A DNA stretch of 6,155 nt from Candidatus Bathyarchaeota archaeon (GTDB lineage Archaea > Thermoproteota > Bathyarchaeia > Bathyarchaeales > WAQA01), in assembly GCA_015520475.1 (NCBI GenBank), contig WAQA01000240.1, positions 1 to 6,155 on the forward strand, read 5' to 3'. The stretch's first letter is position 1; each line of letters opens with the position of its first letter. Under the pieces are notes generated by a model, which saw only the letters and a program-made list of their open reading frames with translations, did not search any database and had not been told where the DNA came from. The translations under genes were made by a program, and so were the position numbers. Positions 6,015-6,155 of the stretch are shown here, piece after piece.

Positions 6015-6026
6015 GATATATTTAAA
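6015..6026 (+). promoter_or_regulatory. Probable TATA box for the gene starting at 6064
   Basis: GATATATTTAAA is a good archaeal TATA match. It places a transcription start near 6047, directly before AAGGTG (6049-6054), which in turn is about 9 nt ahead of the ATG at 6064. The three signals agree in spacing. Confidence 0.5.
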
Positions 6027-6063
6027 GTTTAAAATGCAGGGATAAGAGAAGGTGTGAAGTGTA

Positions 6064-6155
6064 ATGGATAGGATTGATCTCTTCTGCTCATGTGAATATG
6101 TATTATCTCGAATCCGCTGTCCAGGAGCATACTTAATATATGTTATGGATGTGAA
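6064..6155 (+). CDS. Start of an unidentified protein gene (cut by window end)
   Basis: An ATG with Shine-Dalgarno AAGGTG nine nt upstream and a TATA-like box farther up opens a frame that stays open to the window end, about 30 codons beginning MDRIDLFCSCEYVLSRIRC. I do not recognise it. It has three cysteines in the first 20 residues (Cys8, Cys10, Cys19) and a hydrophobic patch (GAYLIYVM) near the cut. It is not the DUF655 protein that follows rpoF in many archaea as far as I can judge. The short length leaves real doubt. Confidence 0.45.
   Translation, partial: MDRIDLFCSCEYVLSRIRCPGAYLIYVMDV

Noticed and set aside
5992..6045. A 17-residue hydrophobic peptide frame (MLIATLLLIYLKFKMQG)
   Set aside because: No ribosome binding site, and it overlaps the proposed TATA box of the gene at 6064; likely chance in AT-rich DNA.
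1..6155. CRISPR array or tRNA genes
   Set aside because: No regularly spaced repeats and no cloverleaf or T-arm GGTTCAAATC-type motif seen in either strand.

Overview
The window is archaeal. It encodes hypusine-bearing aIF5A, SRP54, a Pus10-type pseudouridine synthase, ribosomal protein L21e and the RNA polymerase Rpb4-like subunit RpoF. Starts are preceded by short purine-rich Shine-Dalgarno motifs, and AT-rich TATA-like boxes sit about 26 nt upstream of plausible transcription starts. The AT-leaning sequence and rich AGG/AGA/ATA codon use fit a thermophilic member of the TACK group (for example a Bathyarchaeia-like lineage). That placement is an inference from style, not a demonstrated assignment.

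Layout. (1) Positions 1-370 hold the decayed 3' part of a TnpB gene (IS200/IS605/IS607-type). It is recognisable in three successive frames with one internal deletion, but still carries an intact-looking conserved 3' motif of the kind found in TnpB guide (omega/reRNA) scaffolds and a small end hairpin. (2) Immediately beyond it is the aIF5A gene, start best placed at 433, with its promoter squeezed between the relic and the gene. (3) On the opposite strand, ending only 10 bp from aIF5A, is a low-specificity L-threonine aldolase (PLP enzyme). (4) A roughly 540-bp gene-free gap (1910-2450) contains a G+C-rich block at about 2060-2299. It looks like a structured non-coding RNA on the minus strand: three potential GNRA tetraloop hairpins and a TATA-like box at the right distance from the 5' end. 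I could not assign it to SRP RNA, RNase P RNA, 5S rRNA or a riboswitch class. (5) A tightly packed plus-strand operon follows: SRP54 - pus10 - rpl21e - rpoF, with gaps of 28, 3 and 5 nt. (6) After a 211-bp gap with a TATA-like box and a Shine-Dalgarno motif, an unidentified gene starts at 6064 and runs off the end.

The genes serve protein synthesis and export: SRP54 targets nascent membrane and secreted proteins, Pus10 modifies the T-arm of tRNA, L21e is part of the 50S subunit, RpoF is part of RNA polymerase, and aIF5A relieves stalled ribosomes. The threonine aldolase is the metabolic outlier. The two most unusual elements are the unassigned structured RNA candidate and the TnpB relic abutting the aIF5A promoter.
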